From: Epiperipatus broadwayi
Taxonomy: Eukaryota > Onychophora > Udeonychophora > Euonychophora > Peripatidae
Direction: 5' to 3'
DNA: 64,000 bases
Assembly: GCA_028023455.1 (NCBI GenBank)
Contig: JAQFVV010000056.1
Span: 1,180,001 to 1,244,000, forward strand
Positions within the stretch are counted from its first letter, which is position 1; every line of letters begins with the position of its first letter. Position numbers and translations under genes: made by a program. Shown here one piece after another: positions 1 to 12,380 of the stretch. A model generated the notes under the pieces. The model was given only the letters and a program-made list of their open reading frames with translations. It was not told where the DNA came from and did not search any database.

Positions 1-129
1 GAAGGTTTTAGTTTATGTTGTTTAGGTCTCTGCACATTTTTCCCGCTAGGGGCAGCAGCCATCTTTAAAAACATTTAATATCGATTGCATTTGTATTTTA
101 CAATGCATATATAGTCATCAGAAAGGAAT

Positions 130-1078
130 TAGAAGTGCTGTGGTAGAATGTAATATATGTGATGAGGTTTTCCACTTGAAATGCTAAATAAGACTAGGAA
201 GGATGTAACAGGTTTATGGTTATGTAGATAGTGTGTGAATGTGATAAAAGAGATGAAAAAGTGGTTTCAAAGTGTAGATAGCATAAAGAGAAAGTCAAGA
301 GAAATGGAGCAAAATGTAGTTGAGGAAGGCAGGATGTCAGGAGTAATGGAACAAAATGTAGTTGAGGAAGGCAGGATAGAGTGTGTTTGTAGTGGAGTGA
401 CAAGAGATATGGATGGAAAAATAGGTAGTGCATTGGAAATGGTTGGCCAAAGAATAAGTAAGATAGAGGAAGAGGTAAAGGATGTAGAAGCAAAATTAAA
501 ATCATTAGAGATGAAGTGTGAGCAGATAAAGGAATTCTTGAGTAGGAATGATAAGGAAGATGGAGATAAGGAAGTCCAGAAGGTGGTAGAGATGGTTGTG
601 AATGAAGCAGAGAAAGTAGACTATGAGACAGTATTGATAGGGGATTCATTAATAAGAGAATGTGGAGATATAATTGCAAGGGAAAATAGAAACAGGTATG
701 TAAGAGTATGTTTGCCGGGAGCTAAAATTAGGGATGTTACAGATAAAATAAAGTACAGAATAGAGATGTATATGTTATGGTAGGGACTAATAATTTTTCA
801 GAGGCATCAAAGAGAATACTGGGTGAGTACATAGAATTGATTAGGAATTTGAGTATGGTTAAAGGAAGAGTAGGAATAGTTGGATTATTACCAAGATTTG
901 ATAAAAGGTATATGTTAGATAGGGCATGTTTTTTAAATGAGAGATTGAAAGAATTGTGTGAGAGAAATTATGTATGTTTGTGGATGTGTGGGATTTTTTT
1001 ATTGGGAAGAGGGAGTTATTTGGTAAAGATGGGTTGCACTTAGGGAAACAAGGAAGTTATGTTTTAGGGAGTCTGATT
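130..1078 (+). pseudogene. LINE ORF1: PHD-like finger, coiled coil, GDSL/SGNH esterase domain (frameshifted)
   Basis: In such LINEs ORF1 binds RNA or chromatin; the esterase role is not well understood. Reading in three frames gives: a C-x2-C...H-x2-C start (149-184, ECNICDEVFHLKC), then GLWLC-R-stop-C (211-234), together a PHD-type layout. A Lys/Glu-rich coiled coil (about 244-590) follows, then SGNH block I IGDSL (about 636-650), block III VGTNN (from 780) and, in another frame, FVDVWDFF and the block V pair KDGLHL (Asp 1028-1030, His 1037-1039). At least three frame changes (near 190-210, 777 and 970) and a stop at 229-231 break it. Reading from 235 would start at GTG, only a by-product of that stop. 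All the catalytic-block residues can still be seen although no frame joins them. Confidence 0.75.
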
Positions 1079-1275
1079 TATAAAGAATGTAGTTCAGGAA
1101 ACTTGTAAAGGGGGGTGGGATTTTGAATTGTAGTGTTATTACAAAGATGAAGAATGGATGGTATGTAAGGAATAAACAAAGGGCAGTTGATTTAGATGTA
1201 AATGTAGATGTGGAGAGGGAATGGGTCTGTAAAATTAATGGTAAACAAGTTATTTATAAACATAATGGAGGATAA

Positions 1276-2621
1276 AGAATCAAAAAAATTTATAAAAGAG
1301 TAGTTAGGAAAGAAAAAATTGTTAAAATTGGGTATTTGAATATGCGAGATGGTAGGAGACTAGAAAAGTGGCAGGAATTAAACAAAGCAATTGAAAATGA
1401 AGGGCTTGAGGTATTAGCAGTAATGGAAACACATCTAGGAGAAGATGAACCTGTTTTGGAAGATTTGGTATGGCATGGTATAAATAAAAAAGAGAAAGAA
1501 AAAAGTGTGGTGGTATAGGTGTTATATCAAAAAAAATATTTAAATATTGTTAAATGCCAAGAACATTTGTGGTTTGAAATAATGTTGGGAAAACAAGAAT
1601 GGATGGTGGCTATAGTTTATATAGCTACTGAAGATAGTCAAACTATAATGGAGTGGAACAATAGCATATATGAGTGTCTAGTTAAGGATATACAGAGTTT
1701 TAAAGAAAAGGGGAAGAGAATAATGGTTATAGAAGATATGAATGGGCATATTGAAGAAATTGATGTAGACCAGTGGTCTTCAACCTTTTCACACCTGCGG
1801 ACCGATAAAAATAAGGATAAGGTTTCGCGGACCAACAAAAATAAGGATAAGGTTTCACAGACCGGCAGAAGTCTATAGATAAGTTTTCTTAAAGATTTAA
1901 ACTGTGTAGCCTTAGATGAGCATAATTGTTATAACTGATCAAAACAACAATGTTAAATATACAAAATGCAGTTATATATATATGGAGTTTGTATAATAAA
2001 AAACTTTTTTTTTTAATTTTGAATTTTTTTTAGAAAAGTAATAAAATATTTAATTCTACCCCCCCCCCCCATAAACATCTGTGATAACTAGAAAAACAAA
2101 TTAATTTATGTATGATTGATTAGATTTTGTTTTCGTTCTATTTCTTTTTTTTTGATTGGGTAAAAATAAGTTGAAAAAATAAATAAAAGTTGTTTATATT
2201 AATTAAAAGTTTAAACTCTTATTATTTTGTTATTACAACCTTTCCTGCCAATCTACTGGCGGACCAATAAAAAACTTCTGTGGCCCGGCACCAGTCCATG
2301 GACCAAGGATTGAAGAACACTGATATAGACAATAAGAATGGACAGCTTTTGAAGAAATTTTGGCAGAGAGTAAATTTGAGCATTGGAAACTTATCAAAGA
2401 TTTATGAGGGACCCTACACATGGTCTAGGAATAATATATCCCACACAATAGATTATGTATTGGTAGAGAAAGAGGGAATGAATAAAGTATGGAAGATTAA
2501 GGTGTTTGATAATGAAGAGAGAGTATGTAATAGTGATCATAATTTCTTTGTAATTGAAATAGTTAGTAATGTGATGGAAAATAGAAATAAAAGTAGAAAC
2601 AATAGTGAAAGATGTGGATAG
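1276..2621 (+). pseudogene. LINE ORF2 N-terminal AP endonuclease, split by a MITE
   Basis: The apurinic-like endonuclease nicks target DNA to prime reverse transcription. Motifs in order: GYLNMRDGRR (about 1330-1360, the Asn motif), METHL (about 1423, the metal-binding Glu), EDMNGH (from 1732, normally GDFN, so the first Gly is changed), TWSRNN, IDYVLV (2440s) and the terminal SDHNF (2533-2547). A pair of compensating frame changes lies around 1505-1540, where KCGGIGVIS is seen one frame over. The frame before 1770 continues exactly at 2331 once the MITE and one target copy are ignored, so the domain was intact here when the MITE arrived. The frame opens at 1276 after a stop; the first ATG is 1336. 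Confidence 0.8.
1771..2322. mobile_element. hAT-type non-autonomous MITE, 552 bp, with 8-bp target duplication
   Basis: Its ends form an imperfect terminal inverted repeat: CAGTGGTCTTCAACCTT at 1771 and, on the other strand from 2322, CAGTGTTCTTCAATCCTT. Flanks are ATGTAGAC (1763-1770) and ATATAGAC (2323-2330), an 8-bp duplication with one mismatch, as hAT transposases make. No transposase ORF. Inside are two copies of an about 29-bp motif around AAAATAAGGATAAGGTTTC near the left end (about 1803-1858), a C10 run near 2060 and a GC-richer right end. Confidence 0.85.
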
Positions 2622-2630
2622 AGAGTGAAT

Positions 2631-5193
2631 GATAAGAATAAGTTAGAAGAGTATGAAATACAAGTTGAAGAAACCATGTAAGAGTTGGTTGGAAATGAGT
2701 ATGAGGACTGGTGTGATGAAATAGAAAAGTGGCAAATAGGGTTTTAGGTGAGAATATTCAGAAGAATAAAAGTAATAGAAAAATGAGAGTTAGTAAAAGT
2801 GTAAAAGAGAGGGAAAAAGCATGCAGAGAATATAAGTGTGCTATTAAGAACAAAGAAAGTGAAAAAGATATTAATGCTAAATGGGAAAAGTACTTAGAAA
2901 AGAAGAAGTTAGCTAAAATAGATAATTATAGAGAGAGAATAAAACTAAATAGTAAATTATTGGATGATATTAATAAAAGTGGAAGAGATGGGAGTAAAAA
3001 AATTTGGAATTACCTTAAAAGGAGAAATTTAGGGGAGAGAGAGATAGTATTACTGGATGAGGAGGGAATACAGTGTAGCTCTAGAGGAGAATTAGAGAGA
3101 AATATTGAATAGTTATGTAATGGATATAGAAAAGATGTTAGATGTGAAGGACAGAGGGATAGAAAATGTGAAAGCGTATAGTAATGGGAATATTAGGTTT
3201 GCAGAAAATGAACTGAATGAGGCAGGGAAGAAATTGAAAAGTGGTAAGGCAACAGGGTTAGATGGATGGGCAGCAGAGATGGTAATGAATTTAGGGTGTA
3301 AGGCAAAAGTAAAATTACTATCATGTTTTAATAAGATGGCACAGAAGAGAGTTTTTCCAGGTAACTGGAGTAATACAAGAGTAAGATTATTATTTAAAGG
3401 AAAAGGTAAGGATCATAGAAAGTTAAATAATTATAGACCAATAGTGGTAACATCAGTTTTATATAATGTTTTTTTCATATATATGGTGGCTGGAAGAGTT
3501 GCAAAGTGGATGGAAGAAAATAATGTAGTGGGGGAAATGCAAGGAGGCTTTAGGTCAGATAAGCGTATAAGAGATAGTTTATTTGTAGTTACACAACTTA
3601 TAGATATGAGTAGAAATTCAGGTAGACAGTTATATATGAGTTTTATAGATATAGAGAAGGCATATGATAGAGTGAATAGAAGTAGATTATGGATAAGTTT
3701 AGCAAATCTGGGAATGGATGAAGCTTTAGTGGGTGTTATTAAGAAATTATATGAAAATAATTACTATACATATCAATTAGGGGATATAGAATCAGTTAAA
3801 GTTAAAAATGGGGTGGGACTGAGGCAAGGATGCCCTATGTCACCTATTTTGTTTGTGTTGTATTTGAGTGAAATGGAGAGAGCAATAGAAAGTCTTGGAA
3901 GAGGGATAAAGATACCGTTAATAGGTGGCAAGAGAGTATATACATTGTCGGGTCTTTTTTTGTGTGGATGATGTCTTTTTGTGTGCAGAAAGAAGAGAAG
4001 ATATGGAAGTTATGCTGAGGACATGCGCAAGGGTGGGTAAAGATATGGGGATTAAATTTAGTGAAGAAAAATCAAATATAATGATGGTGAATACTGGGGA
4101 AAGAGAAGACAAAGATTTCTTATTGGGGGATATAAAGTTAAGTGTGGTGAATAGATATAGTTATTTGGGAATCATCTTGAGTAATAAGAAAAATTGCTTG
4201 GATGAATGGGAGAAAAAATTGATAAATGAAGCAAAGAAAAGAAAGGGATTGATAAAGAAATTAACAGTGTTTTCATATAATAAATATGATGTAGCTAGAA
4301 TTGTATGGAAGGGAGTGGCAGTAGCAGGGTTAACATATGGCAATGATGTGTTATGTGTTAGTAAAGGGGTATTAGATTGCTTAGAAAAAGTACAAAGGGA
4401 AGTAGGAAGACATGCATTAGATGCTGAGGTGTGGACAGCAAAGGAGGCAATTCAAGGAGAAATGGGATGGTCAAGTTTTTATATGAGGGATGCAAAAAGC
4501 AAATTGAAAATGTTCGGTAGATTGCAGTTTATGGATAATAAAAGAATAGCCAAAATAGTATTTAATTGGGTTACAAGTAAAGGGCAGGCAACAAGATGGG
4601 TGAGAAAGGTAATGCGGTATGCAGAAGATTTGGATAAAGAAGTTATGTCAGTATACTTGTACAAAAGGTGGGATGATTGTGTTAGGAGGATTGTTGAGTG
4701 TTATAGTGGTAAGGAGTGGGATAGAAGAATAGATGCATTAATAAAGAATAGGGAGTTGGAGAGATGGAGAACTAGTATGGAGAGTAAAATGAGTTTAAAT
4801 ATATATAGAAGTAAACAGAACATTGGGTGTGAGTTAATTTATGATAATAGTAAGGAAAGTAGTTTATTGTTTAAGGCTCGAATGGGATCTTTAGCAACAA
4901 GGGAATATACACATAAATGGAAAAATATGGGTGATTTAGTCTGCAAGTTGTGTAAGGAAGGCATAGAAAATATTAGGCATCTGTTACTTCAATGTAAATG
5001 CTTGGAAGCAGAAAGGGTACAAATAATGAAGTTATGGAAGATTAAATATGAACAAAGTGATTATACAGAAAGTGAGTTATTGGTTTTTATGCTAGGTTTG
5101 GGAAAAGATAAGGGGGATTTAGATATGAAGGTCATGGAGTTGACAAAGATTATGTTGTGGAAATGGGATGGAGCAGATTATGGGAAAACTTAG
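2631..5193 (+). pseudogene. LINE ORF2 reverse transcriptase and C-terminal zinc-finger region (frameshifted)
   Basis: Copies element RNA at the nicked target. A Lys/Glu-rich linker (2729-3112) leads into the RT. Seen: KSGKATGLDGW (RT 0/1), NNYRPIVV, motif A FIDIEKAYDRV (about 3640-3670), motif B LRQGCPMSPILF (about 3818-3853) and motif C CVDD with its two Asp codons at 3967-3972, where YADD is usual. Thumb-like sequence follows (SYLGIIL, 4162-4180), then the C-terminal finger CKLCKEGIENIRHLLLQC (about 4940-4995; CX2CX8HX4C) usual in CR1/L2/jockey LINEs. Breaks: stops at 2619-2621 and 2679-2681, a frame change near 2740, overlap of frames at 3105-3112, and a slip near the poly-T at 3953-3960 directly before motif C. 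Confidence 0.85.
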
Positions 5194-5230
5194 GGTGGTT
5201 AATGGAAAAGGAAGATAAAGTGGCTAACAG

Positions 5231-5262
5231 GTTTCTCTGAGCATAGCTGCTGAGAGATTTCT
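5231..5262 (+). other. Imperfect hairpin in the LINE 3' UTR
   Basis: The 3' UTR holds a short inverted repeat (TCTCTGAGCA against GCTGAGAGA) just after the ORF2 stop. Hairpins and short repeats at the 3' end serve as RT recognition sites in several LINE groups; this one is only a candidate. Confidence 0.35.
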
Positions 5263-5300
5263 GACTCCGTTTAAGGAGAAGTCACAGTGCATCACATCAC

Positions 5301-8300
5301 ATGAAAGAATGAAAAGTAATATGAAGAAAAACAACTTTGATATGGACAAATTAAGTATATTAATGTAAAAGCAAAAAAAAAAAACCCACTGGAAATCTTG
5401 TTATTAATAATTTTAGTTGAGTAATGAAAAAATTGAGGGAATTCTAGTTGGTTAGTTATTCCAGAGTAGGGGATATCTGAGAAATAGGATCATTAAAAAT
5501 AGCGTAAATAATTGGAACAACAAACAGAAAACTTTAAAAAGAAGTTTTGAGTGACAGGTAACTTGGAGTAGGAGAACTAATTAAGATTCTAAGAGGGAAT
5601 AAAATGCTTTATAGTCCATGAAACAGTTGAACCACCCACCAAATAGGGGGAGGGGGATGAGGCGTTAAATCCTGATAAGCACAAGGTAGACATAGGGAAA
5701 TTGTTGTTGAAAATGCACTAAAACAGATTTAGTGAATGAAAGAGTACATTAGCATCAAAGTAAGGTCTTTAAAGGGCCAAATAAATAAAAAAGATATCTT
5801 TCACTGCTGCAACACCAACTTTTCAGAACCATTCTGGGCGAGCTGTGAGGAGGATGACTTTCCAGTAAGAGCTCCACCTATGGTCTATGTTAATAATTTT
5901 TGTGATGAATTTACACACTAATCCTGAGCCACAAATATATCACATACATTATACCAGATCTTTTAATATATTTATATGGCATTTGTGATGATATTGTTTA
6001 AATTCTGCACCACTTTTTTATTTTCTGAAAGAATTAATAATACTTTACTTAACAGTAGCTCCCTTTTGTATTCTTTTTCTATTATTATACTTCATGTGTA
6101 AAACACAACATTTAGAATATCTTAGAAATATTTCAAATGACATATATCAACTCTATATATATATATTTTTTTTCTTAGCAAAACTTTTCATATAAACAAT
6201 ATTATTAATATATATATATAATCTCTGTACCGGTATTAATCTTCAATTGAATTGTAACTTATTTACTTTTATATATATATTGTAGTATCTCTACAATCGT
6301 TTTTCTACTTTTTATCATCCAGTGGATGACTTGTGTGATCAAGTCGAAACATCAGTATATCAATATTTAAATTTTTTAACACGGATGAACCCACGAAATA
6401 TGTATATATATTTTTTTAAAAATTGATTCTTTTCAATGTTAAATTTTGCTTTTTATTGTGATATATATATATTCAATAAAACCATAAAGTACATTCTTGC
6501 TTTCATTATGCTATAAGTCAATCTTAACTTCATATATTCTAAATAAAAAAGGCATAGTTTATTCTTTAAGTTTTGTGATGATATTATTTATAAATAATAA
6601 TTCATTTATGAAACAGAAAAAAATCCACTTTTATTTTTGTCTTTGCCTTCTGCAAAATTTATTTACATGCCTGAATATAGATAGATATCTTTGAGTTGCA
6701 AACATTTTTCATGTTTTTGTTTATTATTAATGTTTGTTTAACTTGTTTTTTACTTCGCTATTATGGTAATTAATCTTTTTATTTTATTTTTTCTATCTTT
6801 ATTAATTTAATTTGCTTTAGTTTTATTCCATGTTTAATTTGATTTACTTTGTGTTGTTTTTTTTCCCTTTTATAATTTTGCAGTTTTTTTTTTTTTTTTT
6901 GTTTAAAAATCTTTTCCCTTTATATTTTTGTTTTCTTTTTTGCTAATCAACTTTTATTTTTAAAATCACACACATAATATAGACAAAACATCAGTTAATC
7001 TGTCTAAGATTAAACCAGAGAATATTTCATATGCCTATTATCTCTTAATTCTGTTTTTAAAAAGCTTATAGGGTTCTTTCTTTTTTCAGGCTATTTATCA
7101 GTTTTTTCCCCTATTTCTCATTCTCTCATCCATACTTCCTATATATTACCACTACTTCGACATATATGTACAACTTTTTTTGTTTCTTAATTTCTACTAT
7201 AAGTATCCTTTTTAGGTTTTCTTTTTTTTATATAAAAACTTTTATTTATTTATTTTTTTTCCAAATCTACTTTTTCAGGGCTTTTTATTTTTGTAGTTTT
7301 CCAAATCTCTGTTCCATACAAAGCAAAAACTCTTTGAAAACCTTTTTGATTATACCTTGCAACTTTCAGAGTGACAGATTAATATCCCAACCTATCAATT
7401 ACTATTTCTATTCTTTTAAGTTTTTTATTACCACTTACTTCATTGGTTAATGAGTTTCCCAAATGTTCAAGAATATCTTGTTCTATAAGTATTAATCTAC
7501 TACATCTTTTCAACTTTTATTCTTTCTTCCTATATGCATTGTTTTAGTTGCATTTATTTTTGTTTCAATATTACTATAACTTTTACTTCTTTTTGGCTTT
7601 CTATTAAGTTAATTCTAATTACGTTCAAAAATATTGTCTTATGATTAGAAAATTACATAGAATGTATTTTTCTTATCCCAAGATTAATTCCATTCTTTGT
7701 ATTACAACATTCATTCATCTATTGATATAAATAAGTTTTAAACAAAACTTACACATATTTCTGTATTTAGTGATACAAATATGTTTTGATTTAGAAATAG
7801 ATTTTCTAACCAAATTTCTTTTTTTTTTTGTATTTCTAGTTTTTATTTTTAGATTATCTGACAGTTTATTCTATCAAAAATCTTCAAGATCTATATAACA
7901 AACATAATGTTTCTTTTATATATAAATCTTCCATGACATCTCCACTTGAATTTCTTCTCCAAACTGCCTTTTCAAAATCTTAACGTGAACATGTTTAATC
8001 TATTAGAAATATATGTAGGTAAAACTCTCTTAGCCCCCTTTAATGAAATCATAATGATTGAAATTTAAATATTCAAGTTGACTGAATTATGACACCAATT
8101 TATCCCCCACCCCATTTATATAAACAAAGTCTTTATTGTCTTATACAAGTTACTTATTATGCTCTTCCCACCTTTTGAACAGATCATCCTTCTAACATTT
8201 ATTCTTTTCTTTAGAAATTATTGTAGCATTTTTATTTATTGGACTGTGGTAAAACATATATATCTTTATTCCTTATGGTTCTGAAATTTATTTTATATTT

Positions 8301-9127
8301 TTCTTTTAATCTTATTTAACTAGTTTTATAAGTTTATTTTTTACTACCCTATTATTAGCTGCCTATATATATGAAAATAAAATCTTATTTGGGTTAGACC
8401 ATGATAAATTATTTTTTTTGTTCAAATTTCTGGTATTTCAATGAAATAACATTCAGCTTTGTCAAAGATAGTATTTTTTTTTTTAAATGGATATAGCATA
8501 TAATTTATAAGGCCTTTACCATAAGCTGTTTCCAAACCAATAATTTATTTAACTTCCTTATTTTTTAAACTAAACATTTTTTTATTAATTATTAATACAA
8601 AGCAGCAACTTATGCTTACAATATTTTTTATGTATATTATATAATATTTTATATATATATATATATATTGTTTTATCATTTTTCATTTATTTTCTATTTT
8701 GTAATCATTTAATTGCTAAGAATTTGACTCTTTTATCTTTTTTAAACATGTATTTGCCTAGCTTCATGTATTTTATTGAAAAGATAACTAATAAAGTATT
8801 CCATTTTCTTTCTATATTTTCTCTTTTGGTTTGGATGAATTCTATAACTCCAACTTTCATCTAACGTTTCAGAATATTTTTTTAGTATCTTTTTTTTTAA
8901 TGGTTTACTTCATATTTAGATCAATTTTTTAAATTCTTTTGTACCTTATTAAATTGTGATCCAAATCCAAATAACAGACAGATTATTACATGAACCTTTT
9001 GAATCCTCTCTGTGTGACTACTCAATTCATTTGAAGTTTATTATTTTACCTAAACCTTTCCATATACATTTTTTTAAAACCACCAAACATCACATGATCA
9101 CCATTTCTTATGCTTGCTCACAACTGT
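5301..9127. other. AT-rich intergenic stretch, no gene recognised
   Basis: Strongly pyrimidine-biased on the plus strand from about 6700 to 8900, with many T runs and short (TA)n tracts (6155, 6210, 8640-8670). Open frames here are short, low in complexity and without family features, so I leave them out. The only recognisable piece is the Penelope-like scrap at 6318-6356. Confidence 0.6.
6318..6356 (+). other. Hammerhead-like motif, probable relic of a Penelope-like 3' end
   Basis: The order is GGATGA, a perfect 6-bp stem (GACTTG/CAAGTC, loop TGTGAT), then CGAAACATC. Penelope-like elements are known to carry type I hammerhead ribozymes with a core CUGAUGA-stem II-GAAA and a very short stem III, often written GAAACGTC. 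Here GAAACATC differs by the change expected from CpG decay. The first core box is altered (GGATGA) and the strict core spacing is not kept, so activity is doubtful. Confidence 0.35.
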
Positions 9128-9485
9128 TATTAAAACAGGCAAAACTCCCCATACAGTAGTGCCACTCAGTACAAGTCAGAGTAATTAATGGATGCCAGAA
9201 GGCTTGTGCATAAAATCCCTATTTAGTGCCTACTCATCGAATATCTCCAGATTAGTGTCTGGCTTGTTGTCTTCATTAATGAGGAGCCTTGGATCTGAGA
9301 TTTAGGTGCAGTTCTCTCTGATTCAAGGCTCCTCATTGACAAAGGCCACAAGGCAGAAACTAGTTTGGAGATATTGGATGGATAGGCACTAGATAGGGAT
9401 TTTATGCACAAGCCTTCTGGTATCCATTGATTCTCTGGCTTGCACTGAGTGGCACCACTGTATGGAGAATTTTGCTGTTTTAATA
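9128..9485. mobile_element. Palindromic foldback MITE (354 bp) with TA target duplication
   Basis: Element 9130-9483 starts TTAAAACAG and ends CTGTTTTAA, flanked on both sides by TA (9128-9129, 9484-9485). The two arms (about 165 bp each) are inverted copies with scattered mismatches and small indels, around a short centre near 9300-9320. TA duplication suggests mobilisation by a Tc1/mariner-type transposase, although TTAA would also fit the ends. No coding capacity. Confidence 0.75.
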
Positions 9486-12345
9486 TAATTTTTTGTTGTC
9501 ATGACTGATATTTATTATTTTATTTTAAAAAACCTATCATTTTTTTCATTTTTAGCTCTAAGTCATAATCTTCTATAATTTTATCACTTTCTCACTATAC
9601 TATCACAGTTTTTCAGGTTTCTGTTAAAAGTGTACAACTTTGTATATTTTAATTACATTTTCAGTTTTTCATAAATATTTTTTTTGCTTTTATAATCATC
9701 ATTGCCATTGTTTAGCATGCAAATTTAATTATCCTGTTCTTATGATTTTTTAGTCTAAATACCAACAATCGTTATTTTTATAACTGGTATTTATAAACAT
9801 TACTTTTGTTCTATAATCTACTTCTATTTTATACATATATATACATACTATTACACTTAGAATAAAAAAATATGCATACTCTTTTTTTTTTTTGCCCACA
9901 ATCTGTTCACATCATCTATCCAAGTTTTTTAATACATTAGTTTTTCAGGTTCATCTTTGATAAATTCCCCTTTGACTTTAGGTTATTTATAGTTTTGACA
10001 CAAGAAAGTGGGTACTTATTTTTACTATATGTAAAACTAATTTTACTATGAGTAAATGTTAAGATTTTTAAATAATGGGTTTTTTTTTTTTTTTTGGGGG
10101 GGGGGGGGGTAATTTATTTTTAAAATTAAACGGTGCTTGTGAATTTTTTTCTGATGCTTACATTATAATAAATTCTTAAAACCATTATAGTTCATTATCA
10201 AAACCCATCTCACATAAAAAATAAAACAAATTTAAGCATTAATAATTTTTGCAAATAGCATATCATTTCTCCCTTGCATAAAAATTTAAGATAATTTATA
10301 CTGCAAATATATATTTGTAGGATTTCATGGCATGTAGTAATAGAGTATACATATGTCATGCTATTCAACTTGAATTAGAGCTTGATAAAACTTGAGATTT
10401 TTTTCAAATATATGCTTTTTTCCCCTCCAGATATTAGTTCACAATCATCATAACTAATGAGCAAATATTAGCCAACATATGATTATCTATCTATAGTTAT
10501 CTAGAAGATAAAAACAATGATGGAAACTACTCACTTTTTCACCATCCTGTAATTGGAAAGTCTGCAGAGTACTCTCTTGGTCATTGTTTCTTTATGAGGA
10601 GTTTTTGCCAGGATTTTGGATCATGTTGTTCGCTGGGTTAATACTGCCATTTCTAATAACTTTTAGCCAAATTTTACTATTTCTACTGAAGCTAGTATAT
10701 ATGCTTTATGTCAATTTATATTTAAATCTTTTTAAACCCTGTTAGATGGAAAATTTACATTTTATTTATATAAAAAAAATTACTAAAAACTAATAAGAAT
10801 TAAATTTTATTAAATTTTTTAAAGGTATAGCTGAGATTTTAGAAAATTCTGATAAACAATTAATTAAAAAAATTCAGCTAATTAAAATTTCTGGGCTTTT
10901 TGTTTTAATAAAATTTATAAAGGCAGATTAATTTATAGCGCATAGGTATTTGTTATTGAAACTTTATCTAATTAATGAAAAAATAAGGTGATCGCTTTGT
11001 ATTATACATACAAGAATGTTTTTTTTTAATATTTGGATTGGCAGTAAAAAGGTATTAATTGATGCTTAATTACTTCAAGGAATGCATTAGACAAAAAAAT
11101 ATTCAGAATTTGAAAAACTTTACTAATTAATAAACAAGTACCGCAATTAAATTGAAATTAAGCGGATCAAAATTATTATCAGCAAAAATATTTTTTTTAA
11201 TTAAAATTAATCCAGATGCCTTTTGTCGAAAGTTGTATAAATACCTCAGCCAATGTAAAACATGGCACTTCTTCGTGAAAATTTCTTCAAGCTATTTGGG
11301 TGAGAAAAATTCTTAAAGATTGTCAACAAAACTTTTTAAGAAGTTATTAATTGTTTGGCTGCTAGAAGCCATGTGGAATGATCTGTTAGTAGAGGCATAT
11401 GTCTGTTCCCCTTCAACATTTCTGGGGAGTATGAGTTTGGAATCCCATTGGAGTTGGTGAAATGTTGCCTATCTGAAGCCTGCTGACCGTGTACTTGGGT
11501 CAGGGCTCCTGCCTTTATAAATGAATTCAGCATGCTAATCTGCTGTGCCATAATTCCAGAAATAAGAACCCATCTAATCAATTATGCTATCTTTCATCAG
11601 ACACTTCTGAAGCACCAGCCTATCTCCATAATAACCAATTACTTATTAATATCTGAGAAAGGGCCATCCAATACCATGTGAATTGCACCATGAGAGCTAT
11701 GAAGTATTATGTCTATATATTGCTCTTTATATCTGGCTGTGTTTATTTCAAAATCCTTCACAAAGGTAATAATAGGAAGATTTGAACTCTTGGCATGAGA
11801 TTGCACCCCCATATATATACCAGTAAAACAATTCATATGTATTTGATATTTCTCTTTTACTTATATAATTGTTCTTTAATATTTTAATTCAATATTATAA
11901 ATTAACCTATATTGTTAAGAATGATCGAATAAATTGCTAGATATAGTCATTCTTAAAGTTTACATATATGCTAGATTTATTATTTGAGAATCAGGTGATG
12001 AAGAGTTATTTTGTAAACACATTTTTATTTCTTAATCATACCCCCCCTCTTCTTTTAAAAGAAAGCTAATTAATTAAAAGTGCAGAGACATTTTAATCCC
12101 CTGTCCCTCACCTGGCTCAAATACTTTTGTTTGTTTTTTAAATGCAGTCAGTCAGTCATACATGTCAGTTGAAAATTTACTTGTGCAATTATAAAACTGA
12201 ATTTTTTTTTAATAATTATAAAAATCAGTTAAATAAATTTTAAAAACTATGTTATAAATAAGATTAAATTTGTCATTTATTATAATATGTTAGCCTCACA
12301 AATATTTATTTATAATGATATATCTAATGAATAATGTATTTCTTA

Positions 12346-12380
<35 letters not shown>

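Larger units (their letters stand above)
121..5300 (+). mobile_element. CR1-group non-LTR retrotransposon (LINE), decayed, near full length
   Basis: Two-ORF LINE on the plus strand. ORF1 carries a PHD-like finger, a coiled coil and a GDSL/SGNH esterase-like domain. ORF2 carries an AP endonuclease, a reverse transcriptase and a C-terminal CX2CX8HX4C finger. PHD plus esterase in ORF1 is known from CR1-group elements, which is why I place it there. The frame breaks at least six times and a 552-bp MITE sits in the endonuclease, so it cannot move by itself. The 3' end is placed near 5300, after a short UTR with a hairpin and a CATCA-type short repeat; the 5' end may lie before the window. CR1 versus L2 is not settled. 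Confidence 0.85.

Noticed and set aside
194-679. 161-codon minus-strand frame
   Set aside because: It is the antisense of the Lys/Glu-rich LINE ORF1 coiled coil; Ser/Leu/His-rich low-complexity translation is what such a shadow looks like.
7166-7450. 94-codon Phe-rich frame suggesting a membrane protein
   Set aside because: The whole area is T-rich; the frame has low complexity and no start or splice context.
10081-10109. T15-G14 run as a telomere or regulatory signal
   Set aside because: A simple homopolymer junction; more likely polymerase slippage or an assembly feature.
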